NCBI RefSeq assembly: GCF_029894165.1
Contig: NZ_JARXXU010000001.1
Coordinates: forward strand, 1-64,000
Origin: Aurantimicrobium minutum
GTDB taxonomy: Bacteria > Actinomycetota > Actinomycetes > Actinomycetales > Microbacteriaceae
DNA: 64,000 nt
Reading direction: 5' to 3'
The notes beneath the pieces are model-generated. The model was given only the letters and a program-made list of their open reading frames with translations. It was not told where the DNA came from and searched no databases. The translations under genes were made by a program, and so were the position numbers. Of the stretch, positions 44,876-56,121 are shown in pieces (within the stretch, counting starts at the first letter, position 1; the number at the start of each line of letters is the position of its first letter).

Positions 44876-47680
44876 CTACTTCTTCTTGCGGCGATCTGCG
44901 CGATTGCCCGCAGGTGCATCTCCTGAAGCCTGACCGAATGCACCGCGCTTAGTCACAGTTGGACCAACCGGACGGGTGTCCTCGGGAACAATCTGGCGAC
45001 CGTTGTCAGCTGCCTGCTGTGCCCGGGCAGTTTCTGCCTGCTCCACACGACCTGTTTCATCGCGCACCTCGACGTGACCGTCTTCGGAAGGAGCTATGTA
45101 GCTGAGGTGTGCGTTGGCATCTTGGCCTTGACCTAGTCCCTTAGCAGCGATGCTGGGGTGCTCAGGGTCGCCCTCAGCGAGGTTAACCTGGACTTCGAGG
45201 TTGAACAAGAAGCCCACAGATTCTGCCTTGATGGAGGCCATCATGCCCTGGTACAGAGCAAAACCTTCACGCTGGTATTCCACCAGTGGATCGCGCTGTG
45301 CCATGGCACGCAGACCGATACCGTCCTTGAGGTAGTCCATCTCGTAGAGGTGGTCGCGCCAACGGCGGTCCACCACCGAGAGCACAACACGACGCTCGAG
45401 TTCACGCATGGCCTTCTCGCCAATGCTTTCTTCACGACGCGAATAGCCAAGCACTGCATCCGACTGAATCTCACGGCGCATGAACTCCTTGTTCACACGG
45501 CCCTTGTTTCCAGCTTCCTGGATGACCTCATCGATGGTGATGGAAACAGGGTAGATGGTCTTGAGCTCTGCCCAGAGAGCGTCGAAGTCCCAGTCATCTC
45601 CGTTGCCTTCGCTCGTGTGTGCAGAGAGAACTTCATCAATGACGTCTTCGAGGAATGCGTGGACGCGGTCCTTGAGGTCATCGCCTTCAAGGATGTGTGC
45701 ACGGTCTGAGTAGATTGCTTCACGCTGACGGTTGAGAACATCGTCATACTTCAGAACGTTCTTGCGCATTTCTGCGTTACGGGCTTCTACCTGCGACTGT
45801 GCCGAGCGGATTGCACGACTGACAATCGAGGACTCGATGGCGGTGTCGTCGGGGATGTTGCTGCGCGTCATAATGGCTTCGGCCGCACCAGAGTTGAACA
45901 TGCGCATGAGGTCATCGGTGAGCGAGAGATAGAAGCGGCTCTCACCGGGGTCACCCTGACGTCCCGAACGACCACGGAGCTGGTTGTCGATACGACGTGA
46001 CTCGTGACGCTCAGTACCGAGAACATAGAGACCACCAGCGGCGGTTACTTTGTCTGCCTCTTCTTGAACGGCAGCCTTCACCTTCGTGAAGGTCGCTTCC
46101 CAGGCGGCTTCATACTCTTCCGGAGTTTCGCCGGGGTTCAAACCCTTGGAAGCAAGCTCGGTCACCGTGAGGTGCTCCGCGTTACCACCGAGCATAATGT
46201 CCGTTCCACGGCCAGCCATGTTGGTTGCAACGGTGACGGCACCGAGACGGCCAGCCTGAGCAACGATTGCTGCTTCACGGGCGTGGTTCTTCGCGTTGAG
46301 GACTTCGTGCTTGATGCCCTTCTTCGCCAAAAGCTTGGACAGGTATTCGCTCTTCTCCACCGAGGTGGTACCTACGAGGACAGGCTGGCCGTTTGCGTGG
46401 CGCTCAGCGATATCCACGGCAACCTGCTCAAACTTGATCACTTCGTTCTTGTAGACGAGGTCAGGCTGGTCAATACGGGCCATGGGCTTGTTGGTGGGAA
46501 TAGGAACCACACCAATCTTGTAGGTGCTCATGAATTCGCCGGCTTCGGTTTCTGCCGTACCAGTCATACCCGAGATCTTCTCGTAGAGACGGAAGTAGTT
46601 CTGCAGTGTGACGGTTGCCAGGGTCTGGTTCTCGGCCTTAACCTCGACGCCTTCCTTGGCTTCGATGGCCTGGTGAATACCTTCGTTGTAGCGACGGCCA
46701 GCGAGGATACGGCCGGTGTGCTCATCGACGATGAGCACTTCACCGTTCATCACGACGTAGTCCTTGTCGCGCTTGAACAGCGCGATGGCCTTGAGGGAGT
46801 TATTGAGGAAGGAAATCAGCGGGGTGTTGGCTGATTCATAGAGGTTGTCAATACCGAGGTAGTCCTCGACTTTTTCGATACCTGGTTCCAGCACACCCAC
46901 GGTGCGCTTCTTCTCATCGACTTCATAATCCACGCCCTCTTCGAGAGTGGTAGCGATGCGAGCAAACTCGGTAAACCAACGGTTGGCTTCCCCGGATGCG
47001 GGACCAGAAATAATCAGGGGCGTACGCGCCTCATCGATGAGGATCGAGTCGACCTCATCGACGATGGCGAAGAAGTGTCCGCGCTGGACCTTGTCCTGCA
47101 CGCTCCAGGCCATGTTGTCGCGCAGGTAGTCAAAACCAAACTCGTTGTTGGTGCCATAGGTAATGTCGCACAGGTACTGCTCGCGACGGACAGCAGGCTG
47201 CTGACCAGCGGTAATGACACCGGTGGTCATCCCCAAAGCGCGGAACACGCGGCCCATGAGCTCAGACTGGTAGCTGGCGAGATAGTCGTTCACGGTCACA
47301 ACGTGGACGCCACGGCCTGCAATAGCGTTGAGGTAAGCGGGAAGGGTAGCTACCAGCGTCTTACCTTCACCGGTCTTCATTTCCGAGATATTGCCCAAGT
47401 GCAGGGCTGCTCCACCCATGACCTGCACGTCAAAGTGACGCAGGCCAATGGTGCGACGTGCTGCTTCGCGCACGGCAGCGAATGCCTCGGGCAGCATGTG
47501 ATCGAGAGATTCACCCTCGATATAGCGCTTGCGGAAGTCTGTGGTCTCAGCACGAAGTTCTTCATCGGTGAGGTTGATGAAGCCATCCTCGAGTTCATTG
47601 ACGGCCTTCGCCAGGTTCTCTAGTTTGCGAAGGGTTCGTCCTTCGCCAACGCGCAGGACTTTGTCAAGAATGTTTGCCAC
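44876..47680 (-). CDS. secA: Preprotein translocase ATPase SecA
   Basis: 934 residues. Drives Sec export. Walker A MKTGEGKT near 101-108, [14 protein letters not shown] near 205, and [13 protein letters not shown] near 495, then the helical scaffold and wing; the C-terminal tail is polar and ends NRADRRKKK without the zinc cysteines for SecB. I use the GTG at 47680 because GGGAGAG lies six bases upstream and the protein then starts [13 protein letters not shown]; an in-frame ATG nine codons earlier has no support. This is SecA1-type; no second secA in the window. Confidence 0.95.
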   Translation of the reverse strand: MANILDKVLRVGEGRTLRKLENLAKAVNELEDGFINLTDEELRAETTDFRKRYIEGESLDHMLPEAFAAVREAARRTIGLRHFDVQVMGGAALHLGNISEMKTGEGKTLVATLPAYLNAIAGRGVHVVTVNDYLASYQSELMGRVFRALGMTTGVITAGQQPAVRREQYLCDITYGTNNEFGFDYLRDNMAWSVQDKVQRGHFFAIVDEVDSILIDEARTPLIISGPASGEANRWFTEFARIATTLEEGVDYEVDEKKRTVGVLEPGIEKVEDYLGIDNLYESANTPLISFLNNSLKAIALFKRDKDYVVMNGEVLIVDEHTGRILAGRRYNEGIHQAIEAKEGVEVKAENQTLATVTLQNYFRLYEKISGMTGTAETEAGEFMSTYKIGVVPIPTNKPMARIDQPDLVYKNEVIKFEQVAVDIAERHANGQPVLVGTTSVEKSEYLSKLLAKKGIKHEVLNAKNHAREAAIVAQAGRLGAVTVATNMAGRGTDIMLGGNAEHLTVTELASKGLNPGETPEEYEAAWEATFTKVKAAVQEEADKVTAAGGLYVLGTERHESRRIDNQLRGRSGRQGDPGESRFYLSLTDDLMRMFNSGAAEAIMTRSNIPDDTAIESSIVSRAIRSAQSQVEARNAEMRKNVLKYDDVLNRQREAIYSDRAHILEGDDLKDRVHAFLEDVIDEVLSAHTSEGNGDDWDFDALWAELKTIYPVSITIDEVIQEAGNKGRVNKEFMRREIQSDAVLGYSRREESIGEKAMRELERRVVLSVVDRRWRDHLYEMDYLKDGIGLRAMAQRDPLVEYQREGFALYQGMMASIKAESVGFLFNLEVQVNLAEGDPEHPSIAAKGLGQGQDANAHLSYIAPSEDGHVEVRDETGRVEQAETARAQQAADNGRQIVPEDTRPVGPTVTKRGAFGQASGDAPAGNRADRRKKK

Positions 47681-47725
47681 GAAAACTCTCCCGTGTGTGG
47701 GGCGCATACTGCGCAGGAACCGATC

Positions 47726-47753
47726 AGCATAAACAACGCTAGACCGCCCTCAA
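47726..47753 (-). promoter_or_regulatory. Candidate housekeeping promoter of secA
   Basis: Minus strand TTGAGG (47753-47748), 16-base spacer, TATGCT (47731-47726), ending about 45 bases before the secA GTG. It lies just downstream of the hpf terminator, the right place for a separate secA promoter. Recognised by eye only. Confidence 0.45.
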
Positions 47754-47767
47754 TGCTACCGGGAATG

Positions 47768-47809
47768 CGCGTGCCCCGCCTGTGCAGGTGCTGACAGGCG
47801 GGGCACGCG
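47768..47809 (-). terminator. Strong hairpin terminator after hpf
   Basis: Perfect 16-bp stem: arms 47768-47783 and 47794-47809 (core GTGCCCCGCCTGT / ACAGGCGGGGCAC) with a 10-base loop. No T tract follows, so it is of the GC-rich type often seen in Actinobacteria. It separates hpf from the secA promoter and confirms that hpf ends at 47826. Confidence 0.75.
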
Positions 47810-47825
47810 ATGGATTGCGACGAGT

Positions 47826-48272
47826 TTAGGCTGCCGCGGACGGCGTGATGGCATGCTCCTCTGCAGCGACCCTTTCAATGTCCTCTGGCGTTGCCGGCAC
47901 AAGATCCACCTGCGCAAAGGCATCTGCACTTGCTTCGTGGATGGAGAGAGGCTTTTGGTGGCCGTGGTGATGAATTTTCTTCTTGTCCCGAGCGCGACGG
48001 AGCTGTTCCATCATGCGCCCCATGGCGAGATCAAAGGCAGCGTATTTATCTTCCCCGTCAGATTCTGCCCGCACAACGGGCCCAGCTTCGACGAGTGTCA
48101 GCTCCACATGATCACCCCCCACGAGTCCCTTGCCCCCGTGATGTTTGCTGACCGTGACATCCAGCTCAAGAGGACGATCTGCAAGCTTCTCAATCTTGTC
48201 GACCTTTTCCGCCACGTAGTTGCGGAATCGATCTGTGATCTCGGTGTGACGAGCGACGAAGTTGAGTTCCAT
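47826..48272 (-). CDS. hpf: Ribosome hibernation promoting factor, short form
   Basis: 148 residues. The N-terminal ribosome-binding domain (about 1-100) begins MELNFVARHTEITDRFRNYV and includes HVELTLVEAGPVVRAE and a basic helix MMEQLRRARDKKKIHHHGH. It stalls idle 70S ribosomes. Most actinobacterial HPFs are long, with a C-terminal dimerisation domain that ends in a Y-R-R-K-G-W-D-Y-G-like motif; here the chain ends SAAA after an acidic linker, and a terminator follows directly. Start at 48272 has GAGGAGG; a longer upstream frame would cover the leader hairpins and is rejected. Confidence 0.88.
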   Translation of the reverse strand: MELNFVARHTEITDRFRNYVAEKVDKIEKLADRPLELDVTVSKHHGGKGLVGGDHVELTLVEAGPVVRAESDGEDKYAAFDLAMGRMMEQLRRARDKKKIHHHGHQKPLSIHEASADAFAQVDLVPATPEDIERVAAEEHAITPSAAA

Positions 48273-48277
48273 GACGA

Positions 48278-48315
48278 CCTCCTCAAAGTTGGCGTTTACG
48301 CCCAACTTTTGGGCG
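48278..48315 (-). promoter_or_regulatory. hpf leader with two mutually exclusive hairpins next to the ribosome site
   Basis: Read as RNA, segment 1 CGCCCAA (48315-48309), segment 2 AAAGTTGGGCG (48309-48299) and segment 3 CGCCAACTTT (48294-48285) lie just before GAGGAGG (48284-48278). Segment 2 can pair with 1 (7 bp, loop AAG) or with 3 (10 bp, one bulged G, loop TAAA). The second hairpin abuts the ribosome site. This is the layout of a translational or attenuation switch. Confidence 0.55.
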
Positions 48316-48381
48316 AGTCCTTTCACGCCAATCGATGTTGTTGAAAATGTAGTCCTGTTGGGGCTCACTTGTCACGCAATT

Positions 48382-49086
48382 TCACCTGTGTGTGTCCTGA
48401 AAATTTTTCGGAGTGGAGGCCAGCGCCACCGCCCCGAGGACGGTAGCGCCCCCGGCACGCAGTGCCCGGGCGCATTCCAGCAGGGTTGCCCCGGTCGTCA
48501 CGACGTCATCGACCAGCACCGCCACAGCACCGTGGGCTAGCGGTTGTGCGTGATAAGCACCATGCATATTTCGGAACCGCTCCAGTCGACCGAGCGTGGA
48601 TTGATCAGCACGGCGGCGAACATGTGTGAGAAGTCTCGTATGCCGGAAACCAGCTGCCTTGACCAGCATTTCGGTGGGGTGGTAGCCCCGAGTTCGAAAA
48701 CTTGCTGCGCTGGAGGGCGGGGATACCCAGACGACTTCTCTGTCTGAACTCCAGAGATCCAACCGAATTCTCGCCGCCTCGATCGCCATCCGAAGTGGCG
48801 CAGCAAGCTCTGTCACAATCGAGGTTCTGTTGCGTTCTTTGAAGTGGTGCACCATCCCCGACAGCGGCGGTACAAAGTCCGTTGCGAACCACAGCGGGAG
48901 CCGGGTGAGGCTTTCAACATCGAAGAGTTCCCGATATTGAACATCAAGGGGCGACATGGCGAGGAGGTACTGCCGACACTCCTGACACAGATTTCTGTCT
49001 GGTGTGCCACACCCCGCACACTCAATGGGAAGAAAAAGTGACAGGGCATCCAGCGCGTGTTCGCGCAGTTGTGCAGACGTGATCAT
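48382..49086 (-). CDS. comFC: ComF family phosphoribosyltransferase-like protein
   Basis: 234 residues. A zinc-finger-like start (IECAGCG near residue 25, then NLCQECRQYL) is followed by a PRTase domain with the PRPP loop VAVLVDDVVTTGATLLECARAL near 195-215. ComFC homologues act in DNA uptake in competent bacteria and are coded before hpf-secA in Actinobacteria (Rv3242c). An ATG at 49086 gives the family start; the in-frame extension to 49209 overlaps the lpqB end and is rejected. No strong ribosome site. Role outside competence is not known. Confidence 0.88.
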   Translation of the reverse strand: MITSAQLREHALDALSLFLPIECAGCGTPDRNLCQECRQYLLAMSPLDVQYRELFDVESLTRLPLWFATDFVPPLSGMVHHFKERNRTSIVTELAAPLRMAIEAARIRLDLWSSDREVVWVSPPSSAASFRTRGYHPTEMLVKAAGFRHTRLLTHVRRRADQSTLGRLERFRNMHGAYHAQPLAHGAVAVLVDDVVTTGATLLECARALRAGGATVLGAVALASTPKNFQDTHR

Positions 49087-49160
49087 GGCCACAGTCTGCG
49101 CACCGAGACACCTGAGAATGCCTAGCTGAGAAATGCAGTGGGGAACTAAGCGGAAAGATG

Positions 49161-50855
49161 TTATTGCTTGACTGCTTGCGTCTTGACGCCCACAAACATG
49201 GCCTGCCACAGGCTTCCACCACGCAGAGACAAGAGGGTTCCGCCCGCGGTCAAGACACGCAAACCAGCCACGTTATTCGCACCGGAGAGCGAAATAGGCT
49301 CCTCGGCGGTGAGCGCGGACTGCAGTATGTAGCCACCGCCAATCATCTGGGCCACGACATGACTCGTACCCTCAGCAGAGCTTGCCAGAGAAGCCACCGT
49401 CGTGGGATCGACCCAGGCAATATCCACCGGAACACCCTCCGCCAAGCTGAGCTCGATCGGAGCTCCGACCGAGACGGGCACAGACTTCTCACCGCGCACG
49501 ACAGAACTGGCCAGCAACAGATACTCCGCACCGTCACGAACCAAGGCCACCACGCGTGCGCCATCACGTGAGACCTTGACCGAGAGAATCTCATCCGCGT
49601 TCTTCCATGGCACTGTCACCTCACGCTGCTCACCGTTTGTGGACACAGCAAGCAGCCCAATGGGGTCGTTCGCAGGAACGGACCACATGTACCCAAAGGG
49701 ATCCAGTGACGGGGCAATTAAGCCTTCGCGTGCATCAGCCAGGACGGTTTCGGCGTTTGCACGCACAAACGAAGCACCTTGAGGACTCAAGACGGCAGCA
49801 AGCTGCCCAGAGAATCCTACGCTGATCGCTGTGGGTTGCAGCGCAACCATGACCTGCGCCAACTGGGAAGACTGTTCGATGTTTCCGCCGCTGATATATC
49901 CATAGCGGTCTGAGGTGAGAACAAGCGCGCGCGAATCAACACTCGGGGGCATGACAGCATCTACCGTGTCGGCGATGAGCGCATTCTGTTCTGTGCCGTT
50001 GACGAGCAAATCAACGGAGGAAATATTGTCCACCGATTGCAGGCTGGCGGTGGCCTGTTGTTTCATTTTCCGAATACCCGCAGAGTCTGTATTCAATGCG
50101 TTCTCATTGAGGTCAACGGAAGCTACACCTCGGGTGACAGGAACAGAATCTGCAACCAGTGCTGTGCCCGGCGGATAGGCACTCACCACCGCACCACCTT
50201 CGGCCAACCAGGGCGACGGCCCCACCAAGAGCGCCTTCATGATGCGCGTGCTGGAGGAAGCGCCGTTCGGGAAGTACCTCACATCAGGCACCAACAGTGT
50301 CTGCGTGGAGTCAAAGAAATAGAGCGGGTGGGAGGCGTAAACCTGATCGAAAGTAAAGCGGTCGATCACCACACCATCCGGTGCTGAACTGATGCGCCAC
50401 TGACCCTCTACTTCTTCGAAAGTGAAGGGATAGGTCACACGCTCATTAGCCGGGGCCTGGGCATAGCGCCCTTGCGCATCCACCGTGGCCGAGAGCGTGA
50501 ATTCCAGCTCAGCAGCTGTTGTGTCTGTCTGCGTAATGGATCGCAGGCCTGAATCCACGTGCACGGCACTGTTGGCATCCCAACGAGTTGCGAAACTGGG
50601 GGTGAGGTATTGACGAGCAATGGCGTAGTCCGACACCGGTGAGGATGCTGCTTCGATGAAGCCACGAAGAATCTGCTCAATCGTGCCATCTTCGAGAGGC
50701 CCAGCAGGGATAAATTCAATGACGCCGCTGTCAGCTTGCACCACAGCAGATCCTTGTTGCACGCTGCCCTCCACCGGGATACCAGTGCAAGCAGTGAGAA
50801 AAAGCAGGAGGCTGGAAACCAGTGCCAGGAAAGAAAGTCGAAGGGTGCGTCTCAT
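49161..50855 (-). CDS. lpqB: Lipoprotein LpqB
   Basis: 564 residues. Lipid signal: positively charged start, hydrophobic stretch and LTAC with Cys23 as the anchor. A GerMN domain lies in the middle part (about 180-320) and a beta-propeller-like sensor region in the rest. LpqB works with the MtrAB two-component system and modulates MtrA phosphorylation. The ATG at 50855 shares one base with the mtrB stop (TGATG) and has AGAGGG at good distance; a GTG one codon earlier is possible. Third gene of mtrA-mtrB-lpqB. Confidence 0.93.
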   Translation of the reverse strand: MRRTLRLSFLALVSSLLLFLTACTGIPVEGSVQQGSAVVQADSGVIEFIPAGPLEDGTIEQILRGFIEAASSPVSDYAIARQYLTPSFATRWDANSAVHVDSGLRSITQTDTTAAELEFTLSATVDAQGRYAQAPANERVTYPFTFEEVEGQWRISSAPDGVVIDRFTFDQVYASHPLYFFDSTQTLLVPDVRYFPNGASSSTRIMKALLVGPSPWLAEGGAVVSAYPPGTALVADSVPVTRGVASVDLNENALNTDSAGIRKMKQQATASLQSVDNISSVDLLVNGTEQNALIADTVDAVMPPSVDSRALVLTSDRYGYISGGNIEQSSQLAQVMVALQPTAISVGFSGQLAAVLSPQGASFVRANAETVLADAREGLIAPSLDPFGYMWSVPANDPIGLLAVSTNGEQREVTVPWKNADEILSVKVSRDGARVVALVRDGAEYLLLASSVVRGEKSVPVSVGAPIELSLAEGVPVDIAWVDPTTVASLASSAEGTSHVVAQMIGGGYILQSALTAEEPISLSGANNVAGLRVLTAGGTLLSLRGGSLWQAMFVGVKTQAVKQ

Positions 50856-52435
50856 CACTCGTCCCTCTCAGCGGGGTTAAGCGGCAGCGGAGAGGAGGCG
50901 ATGGAAACATCCAGTGAACGGGGAAGTGTCAGACGGAAAACCGCGCCTTCACCTGGCGCCGCCCAGACGTCCAAGACTCCGTTGTGAACGCGGGCATCCT
51001 CGAGCGAGATAGCCAAGCCCAGGCCGGTGCCCCCGAGGGTGCGTTGGCGTGAGGGGTCCGCGCGCCAGAAACGGCTAAAGACTTGCTCCAGTTGGTCTGG
51101 ATCCATGCCCACGCCGTGGTCTCGCACACTGATTGCCACGGCCGTTGCATTGCTGTCCACCGCCACATCGATGGGTTTGTGTTCACCGTGTTCGATGGCG
51201 TTGCCAATGAGGTTCATCACGATACGGCGAACACGACGTGGATCGATGTTGGCATCGAAGTGACCACCCGGAGCACTGAGGGTCAAATCACATCCGTGTT
51301 CCTCTGCCAACGTCACCATGCTGCCGACCACATCCTGCACGAGTCCCGCGACGTTGGTGGGTTCTGGCTCGAGGTTCACACTTCCCGCGTCATACCGGCT
51401 GATCTCAAGAAGGTCCCCCAGCAGCTTTTCAAAGCGTTGGATCTGAGCGTGGAGCAGCTCAGTACTGCGCCGCGTCTTGCTATCGAAGGTATCCCGCTCG
51501 TTGTAGAGCACATCGCCGGCGAGCTTGATGGTGGTCAAGGGTGTGCGGAGTTCATGAGAAACATCAGAGACGAACCGCTGTTGCATGACCGACAGGTCTG
51601 CCAGCTCAGTGAGCTGGCGCTGCATGCTGCCGGCCATGTCATTGAACGAACGGGCAAGAGTGGCGACCACGTCTTCACCCTTTTCAGGGATGCGGACTTC
51701 CAAATCACCGGCAGCGAGCTTCTGACTGGTTTCTGCTGCGTTTTTAATGGGGGACACAACCATGCGCGAAACCACCCAGGCCACACCACCGACCAGCAAC
51801 AACAGCCCGAGACCTGAAATCCACAACACCTGCTGAATGAACTGCAAGGTTTGTTCAGACTGGGCAAAGTCATATCCGATGAAGAGCTCGTAGATCCCCG
51901 CACCTGGAATATCCAACTGAGAGCCCACCACGACGCCAGGTTCTAATGAACCACGGATGGGAAGGGCAACAGACTGCCAATATTGCTGGTCTGCGTTTTC
52001 GGCCACCTCCGTGCGAAGTTCGGGAGTGATCACCGAGCCGGTGAGCTCCGTACTCGAAAAGTCTTGGGGTGCTAGAGCTGAGGATTCTTGTCCCGGGGCG
52101 CGATACACAGCCACCAGACCACTCGAAGTCGCATCACGAATAGCCGTACGAGCCGCATTCATGACCGATTGCATCGAGGCCTGATCTGTGGCATCCGAGG
52201 AGTCAAAGATGCGTTGTGCAGCGACCTGGGCTCTCTGGGACTCGGACAGGACTTGTTCAAGTCGGGAGTTGAACAGATCCGAGCTGATGGAGAGGGACAT
52301 GTACACCCCGACCAGCACGATCGCCACACCAGAAAGCGCCATGGAGATGACGACGGTTCGAAATTGGAGAGACCTCCGCCACACCCTCAGCAGGCGTGCT
52401 GGAAATCCCAAGAAGTCGAAGCGCCGGACTTTCAT
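50855..52435 (-). CDS. mtrB: Sensor histidine kinase MtrB
   Basis: 526 residues: membrane helices near 28-50 and 188-212, an extracytoplasmic sensor between them, a HAMP domain (to about 265), the phosphoacceptor H in VSDVSHELRTPLTTIK near residue 295, and a HATPase domain with NLIGNAIEHGEH near 395 and GTGLGLAIS near 475. MtrB controls MtrA in cell-wall synthesis and division. It is somewhat shorter than the mycobacterial protein (about 567). Starts 7 bases after mtrA. Confidence 0.94.
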   Translation of the reverse strand: MKVRRFDFLGFPARLLRVWRRSLQFRTVVISMALSGVAIVLVGVYMSLSISSDLFNSRLEQVLSESQRAQVAAQRIFDSSDATDQASMQSVMNAARTAIRDATSSGLVAVYRAPGQESSALAPQDFSSTELTGSVITPELRTEVAENADQQYWQSVALPIRGSLEPGVVVGSQLDIPGAGIYELFIGYDFAQSEQTLQFIQQVLWISGLGLLLLVGGVAWVVSRMVVSPIKNAAETSQKLAAGDLEVRIPEKGEDVVATLARSFNDMAGSMQRQLTELADLSVMQQRFVSDVSHELRTPLTTIKLAGDVLYNERDTFDSKTRRSTELLHAQIQRFEKLLGDLLEISRYDAGSVNLEPEPTNVAGLVQDVVGSMVTLAEEHGCDLTLSAPGGHFDANIDPRRVRRIVMNLIGNAIEHGEHKPIDVAVDSNATAVAISVRDHGVGMDPDQLEQVFSRFWRADPSRQRTLGGTGLGLAISLEDARVHNGVLDVWAAPGEGAVFRLTLPRSLDVSIASSPLPLNPAERDE

Positions 52436-52442
52436 GGAAAAG

Positions 52443-53129
52443 TTAGATCACAGCTCCGGCACGGTAACCGATGCCGCGCACGGTCGTGACGATGGTGGGG
52501 TTGTCTGCATCGAACTCGACCTTGCTGCGCAAGCGTTGCACGTGCACATTAACCAAGCGAGTATCTGCCTTGTATTGGTAACCCCAGACCTGCTCGAGCA
52601 ACATCTCACGAGTGAAGACCTGCTGTGGCTTGGACGCTAATGCGACCAGAAGATCGAACTCAAGTGGAGTCAGGCTAATCGCAACTCCCCCACGCTTAAC
52701 CTCATGGCCGTCAACGTCGACAACCAGGTCTCCAATGCGCAGGGTTGACGCGTTGGTTGCCGTCGACGCCATCGAACGCAGGCGGGTACGAATACGTGCA
52801 ACAAGCTCACCCGGGTTGAAGGGCTTGACCATGTAGTCATCTGCGCCTGCTTCGAGGCCGGCAACAACATCTGTTGCGTCACCCTTCGCGGTGAGCATGA
52901 TGATGGGAACACCGGATTCGGCACGAATCTGGCCACAGACCTCGATGCCGTCAAACCCTGGCAACATGAGGTCGAGCAGAACGAGATCAGGGTTACATTC
53001 CCGAAATGCACCAAGGGCTTCTGCGCCGTCAGCGCAGAACGTGGGGGTGAAACCCTCGCCTTCAAGGACGATGCCGACCATCTCTGCGAGAGCGGCGTCG
53101 TCGTCTACAACCAGAATGCGTGCACTCAT
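52443..53129 (-). CDS. mtrA: Response regulator MtrA
   Basis: 228 residues, OmpR family. Receiver domain: acidic pocket D9-D10-D11, phosphorylation site Asp53 in LVLLDLMLPG, LTAKGD near 80 with the conserved lysine. The C-terminal winged helix (about 130-228) ends with VNVHVQRLRSKVE and TVRGIGYRAGAV. Essential regulator of the cell wall and replication in Actinobacteria. A weak promoter (TTCGTT, 17-base spacer, TAGGCT) precedes it and overlaps the ahcY terminator. Confidence 0.95.
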   Translation of the reverse strand: MSARILVVDDDAALAEMVGIVLEGEGFTPTFCADGAEALGAFRECNPDLVLLDLMLPGFDGIEVCGQIRAESGVPIIMLTAKGDATDVVAGLEAGADDYMVKPFNPGELVARIRTRLRSMASTATNASTLRIGDLVVDVDGHEVKRGGVAISLTPLEFDLLVALASKPQQVFTREMLLEQVWGYQYKADTRLVNVHVQRLRSKVEFDADNPTIVTTVRGIGYRAGAVI

Positions 53130-53148
53130 GGTTTAGAGCCTAGTCTTG

Positions 53149-53189
53149 TGTGCCCTGAGAACGAATTACGCATTCATTCTCAGGGCACA
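53149..53189 (-). terminator. Hairpin terminator after ahcY
   Basis: Arms TGTGCCCTGAGAA (53149-53161) and TTCTCAGGGCACA (53177-53189) pair over 13 bp with a 15-base loop, about 20 bases after the ahcY stop. No long T tract. It separates the ahcY-side operon from mtrA and could act in either direction. Confidence 0.65.
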
Positions 53190-53208
53190 TCACAGACTCG
53201 TGTGTAGC

Positions 53209-54687
<1,479 letters not shown>

Positions 54688-54696
54688 GTTTCCAGC

Positions 54697-56121
54697 CTAG
54701 AGCCGAATAAGCGCCAATACTTCGTCTCGTATAGCGACCATCGTTGCGTCATCGCCAGCTTCTGCGTTCAAACGAAGCAAAGGCTCTGTGTTTGACGGGC
54801 GAACCGAGAACCACCAGAAGGCCTCGCCTTCTCCGGTGGTTCCGGTGATGGTCATGCCATCTAGGCTGTCTTCCACGCCACGGGAAGCGAAAGCCTCACG
54901 AACACGCTGCGTTGCGGCAGCAACATCTGTCACCGTGGAGTTGATTTCACCGCTGCTGGCGTAGGGCATGAATTCGGCAGCGAAAGCCGAAAGCGACTTG
55001 GGTTGGTGGCCAAACTCTGCCAACACATGCATCGCGGCGAGCATGCCGTTGTCTGCACCCCAGAAGTTACTGAAGTAATAGTGCGCTGAGTGCTCCCCGC
55101 CAAAGACGGCACCGGTGGCAGCCATTTGGTCTTTGATGAGCGAGTGTCCCACGCGGGTGCGGACGGGCGTAGCCCCCGCACCAACGATGGTCTCCCGCAC
55201 GATGTTGGAGGAAATGAGGTTATGAATCACGAAGATTTCTTTACCCGGGTCGGCTTTCTTTGCTCGAGCAATCTCACGCAACGCAACAATGGCAGAAACG
55301 GCAGACGGGGTAACAGGTGCGCCCTTCTCATCGATCACGAAACACCGGTCCGCATCGCCGTCAAAAGCGAGGCCGAGATCCGCACCGTGTTCCACAACTG
55401 CCTTTTGCAGATCAACCAAGTTCTTGGGCTCGAGCGGGTTGGCTTCGTGGTTGGGGAAGTTTCCATCCAACTCGAAATACATCGGAATGATCTCGATAGG
55501 AAGTGCGGCAAGTCCAGCCGCTGTTCCCAGAACAGCAGGCACGGTCATGCCGCCCATGCCGTTACCGGCATCCACGACAACGCGAATGGGCTTGATCTCA
55601 GAAAGATCTACCAGCGAACGCAGGTAGCCGGCGTAGTCAGCCAGCACATCCACTTCTCGGTAGCTACCCGGAGTGGCCACAGCCTCGATGCCGTTCTCCA
55701 AGTAGTCACACGCACGATCACGAATGGCACCCAAACCGGTGTCCAGGCTGATGCCCTGGGCTCCTGCGCGGGAAAATTTGATGCCGTTATAGGCAGCCGG
55801 GTTATGGCTTGCTGTAAACATGGCTGCGGGTGCATTCCAGGATCCAGAGGCAAAATATGTCTCATCCGTGGAACAGAGACCCAGGTTCACTACATTCGCA
55901 CCCCGGGCCTGAGCGCCGCGAGCAAAAGCCGCCGCAAACCCCGGTGACGAGTCACGCATGTCATGACCAACCACAACGTCAGAACCTGCGCCCTGAATCT
56001 CATCAACAAAGCCGGCAGCGAGTGCTTCAACCATGGCTTCGGTAAGTTGTTCCCCCACGAGGCCTCGAACGTCATATGCCTTGACGATGGAACGGAGGCT
56101 CTCGACTGCTGTTTTACTCAT
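54697..56121 (-). CDS. manB: Phosphomannomutase/phosphoglucomutase
   Basis: 474 residues. Converts mannose 6-phosphate to mannose 1-phosphate, needed for GDP-mannose and so for GDP-fucose. Phosphoserine loop TASHNPAAYNGIKFS near 103-117, metal loop FDGDADRCF near 255-263 and GGEHSAHYYF near 340; the C-terminal phosphate loop RPSNTEPLLRLN near 445. Domain order and length are standard. Start overlaps the DUF3499 gene stop by 8 bases. Pairs with manA at 61.8 kb. Confidence 0.93.
   Translation of the reverse strand: MSKTAVESLRSIVKAYDVRGLVGEQLTEAMVEALAAGFVDEIQGAGSDVVVGHDMRDSSPGFAAAFARGAQARGANVVNLGLCSTDETYFASGSWNAPAAMFTASHNPAAYNGIKFSRAGAQGISLDTGLGAIRDRACDYLENGIEAVATPGSYREVDVLADYAGYLRSLVDLSEIKPIRVVVDAGNGMGGMTVPAVLGTAAGLAALPIEIIPMYFELDGNFPNHEANPLEPKNLVDLQKAVVEHGADLGLAFDGDADRCFVIDEKGAPVTPSAVSAIVALREIARAKKADPGKEIFVIHNLISSNIVRETIVGAGATPVRTRVGHSLIKDQMAATGAVFGGEHSAHYYFSNFWGADNGMLAAMHVLAEFGHQPKSLSAFAAEFMPYASSGEINSTVTDVAAATQRVREAFASRGVEDSLDGMTITGTTGEGEAFWWFSVRPSNTEPLLRLNAEAGDDATMVAIRDEVLALIRL

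Noticed and set aside
46004-46834. Long open frame antisense to secA
   Set aside because: Shadow of the secA reading frame; the composition is Val/His/Leu-rich, as reverse frames of conserved genes are.
55090-55947. Open frame of 285 codons antisense to manB
   Set aside because: Shadow frame; the sense strand encodes a complete phosphomannomutase.
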